From Polyangiaceae bacterium (GTDB lineage Bacteria; Myxococcota_A; Polyangia; Polyangiales; Polyangiaceae): 64,000 nt of DNA. Position 1 is the stretch's first letter. Each line of letters begins with the position of its first letter. The translations under genes and the position numbers were made by a program. Positions 62,921 to 64,000 of the stretch are shown here, in pieces. Below the pieces are notes generated by a model, which made no database searches, was not told the DNA's origin, and saw nothing but the letters and a program-made list of their open reading frames with translations. The DNA lies in assembly GCA_947475525.1 (NCBI GenBank), contig CANJMI010000006.1, positions 62,001 through 126,000 of the forward strand. Direction: 5' to 3'.

Positions 62921-62977
62921 GGACCTGGGACCGAGCCCGTCTCAGTTTAGCGGTTCCACGGCCATCTGCCGTGCAAT

Positions 62978-63820
62978 TCAGACCTTCGTTATCGCGTCCC
63001 AATTCTCGGCGATTTCGTTGGCCGTCCACACCTCGTTTCCGTCTTTGAACTTTCCCTTCGCTTCGACGACTTTGTACGCGTACATGCGGCTGCCGCTGAC
63101 GGCGAGCACATGGCCTGTGCGGTCGGCGCACAGGGGTGAGGCGAGAAAGAGCACCGCGGGGGCGATGTGTTCCGGCGTCAGCGTGTCGATGCCCTGAAAC
63201 ATCGGGAGGTCATCGGTCATGCGCGTCTTCGCGATAGGGGCGATCGCGTTGACGGTGATGCGGTGCTTCTGGAGCTCGATCGCGGCAGTGCGCGTCAGTC
63301 CGTAAATACCCGCCTTCGCGGCTGCGTAGTTCGCTTGCCCGAAGTTGCCGAGTAGGCCGGAGACGCTGGTCGTGTTGACGATGCGGCCGCCCTCCCCCTG
63401 CGCCATCAGCTGCTTTGCCGCGGCTTGCGTGCACAGGAAGGTGCCTTTCAAATGCACCGCGATGACCGAGTCCCACATCTCTTCGGTCATCTTCATCAGC
63501 GACTTGTCGCGCACGATGCCCGCATTGTTGACGAGCACGTCGAGCCGACCGAACGCGGTCACCGCGGCCAAGACGATGCGGTGCGCACCCTCCGCCGTAG
63601 CCACGCTGTCGAAGTTCGCGACGGCCTCCCCGCCCGCGGCGCAGATCTCCGCCACCACTGCGTTCGCTGCGGCATCATCGGCTCCGACTCCGTCGCGTGC
63701 CCCACCGACATCGTTGACGACGACCTTCGCGCCTTCACTCGCCAAGAGCTTGGCTTCCGCGCGACCGATGCCTCCGCCCGCGCCCGTCACTACGACCACT
63801 TTTCCGTCGAGAAGTCCCAT
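62978..63820 (-). CDS. Short-chain dehydrogenase/reductase
   Basis: 280 residues of the classical SDR family. Nucleotide-binding TGAGGGIGRAEAKLL, NNAG motif (VLVNNAGIVRDKS), catalytic Ser in TTSVSGLLGNFGQ and the YxxxK pair in NYAAAKAG are all present, so it is expected to be an active NAD(P)-dependent oxidoreductase. The early VVVNDVGGARDG, close in wording to the dehydrogenase part of peroxisomal multifunctional protein 2 (HSD17B4), suggests a 3-hydroxyacyl-CoA-type substrate. Asp at the end of the second strand (VVVND) favours NAD. Starts at ATG 63820 and ends 57 bp after the TonB-like start. Confidence 0.93.
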   Translation of the reverse strand: MGLLDGKVVVVTGAGGGIGRAEAKLLASEGAKVVVNDVGGARDGVGADDAAANAVVAEICAAGGEAVANFDSVATAEGAHRIVLAAVTAFGRLDVLVNNAGIVRDKSLMKMTEEMWDSVIAVHLKGTFLCTQAAAKQLMAQGEGGRIVNTTSVSGLLGNFGQANYAAAKAGIYGLTRTAAIELQKHRITVNAIAPIAKTRMTDDLPMFQGIDTLTPEHIAPAVLFLASPLCADRTGHVLAVSGSRMYAYKVVEAKGKFKDGNEVWTANEIAENWDAITKV

Positions 63821-64000
63821 GCGGCCCGCACCCTACACCGATGCGCTCGCGTCGCGGGAGCAGGTTCGTCACGCGGGGCTGCGCGGTTTTCGACTATGCT
63901 GCGGCCGCCTGTGAAAGGGTCCCGCCGACGGCCCTGCCGCCTTCTCTCACGTCGACGATGACGCCCGCATCCGCACGCACCCGCACGCTGACACCCCACC
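63821..64000. other. Right edge without a supported gene
   Basis: The last 180 bp carry no convincing complete gene. A plus-strand ATG at 63958 opens MTPASARTRTLTP and runs off the window, so the start of a gene to the right is possible but cannot be judged from 14 codons. Confidence 0.4.

Noticed and set aside
1-64000. tRNA or rRNA genes, insertion sequences, prophage or integration sites
   Set aside because: No T-loop-like or rRNA-like stretches, transposase or integrase motifs, or flanking direct repeats were seen when reading both strands; absence is by eye only.

Overview
The window reads as chromosomal DNA from a high-G+C member of the Myxococcota, most likely class Polyangia. The reasons are the strong G/C bias at third codon positions, the many lipoproteins ending in Gly/Ala-rich GGAGG-type tails, a MYXO-CTERM-like sorting signal, a DUF4388 (PATAN) protein, a fused DUF507 protein and a family I believe is TIGR04552. 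No rRNA, tRNA, CRISPR array, integrase, transposase or prophage gene was seen. Genes are dense, with many 4-bp stop/start overlaps. Assignments come from reading the sequence and knowledge of the families; no database search was run.

Layout. 0-5.3 kb: left-truncated sugar nucleotidyltransferase, two lipoproteins, PabB-type aminodeoxychorismate synthase, MoaB/Mog and an MBL-fold hydrolase; two divergent pairs here have start codons that touch or nearly touch. 5.3-13.8 kb: DNA topoisomerase I, a SPOR-domain protein, a helical-repeat protein, an SPFH/zinc-ribbon protein and a pseudo-receiver/DUF4388/TPR protein. 13.8-18.2 kb: a translationally coupled operon of an alpha/beta-hydrolase-like protein lacking the nucleophile, a DppC-type permease fused to its own substrate-binding protein, and a DppB-type permease, with no ATPase gene nearby. 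18.3-19.9 kb: two small regulators (MerR-like; sigma region 4-like) with a recognisable promoter and terminator. 19.9-26 kb: a TPR protein with a degenerate zincin domain, an L,D-transpeptidase and membrane proteins of unknown role.

26-40 kb: a giant lipoprotein that looks like two lipoproteins fused, further lipoproteins, a PfkB kinase, guanylate kinase, DUF507, a zinc-ribbon coiled-coil protein, a divergent RelA/SpoT-like protein, and a set of small membrane proteins with a lipoprotein cytochrome c and an OmpA-like lipoprotein. 40-53 kb: housekeeping and envelope genes (dnaE, an NtrC-type regulator, bamD, greA, an alkaline-phosphatase-superfamily membrane protein with HEAT-like repeats, a YfgM-like protein, bamB). 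53-64 kb: GNAT acetyltransferase, a Cys-rich lipoprotein, a pseudo-caspase/TPR protein, an M3 metallopeptidase that probably starts at CTG, a PPC-domain lipoprotein, a TonB-like protein and a short-chain dehydrogenase.

Two themes stand out. Envelope biogenesis is heavily represented: BAM lipoproteins, L,D-transpeptidase, SPOR, OmpA, TonB and more than ten lipoproteins. Several proteins keep a recognisable enzyme or receiver fold but have lost the catalytic residues: the receiver at 11.7 kb, the hydrolase at 17.4 kb, the zincin at 20 kb and the caspase-like domain at 54 kb. The best candidates for something new are the permease/binding-protein fusion operon, the RelA/SpoT-like protein, the pseudo-caspase/TPR protein and the double lipoprotein.
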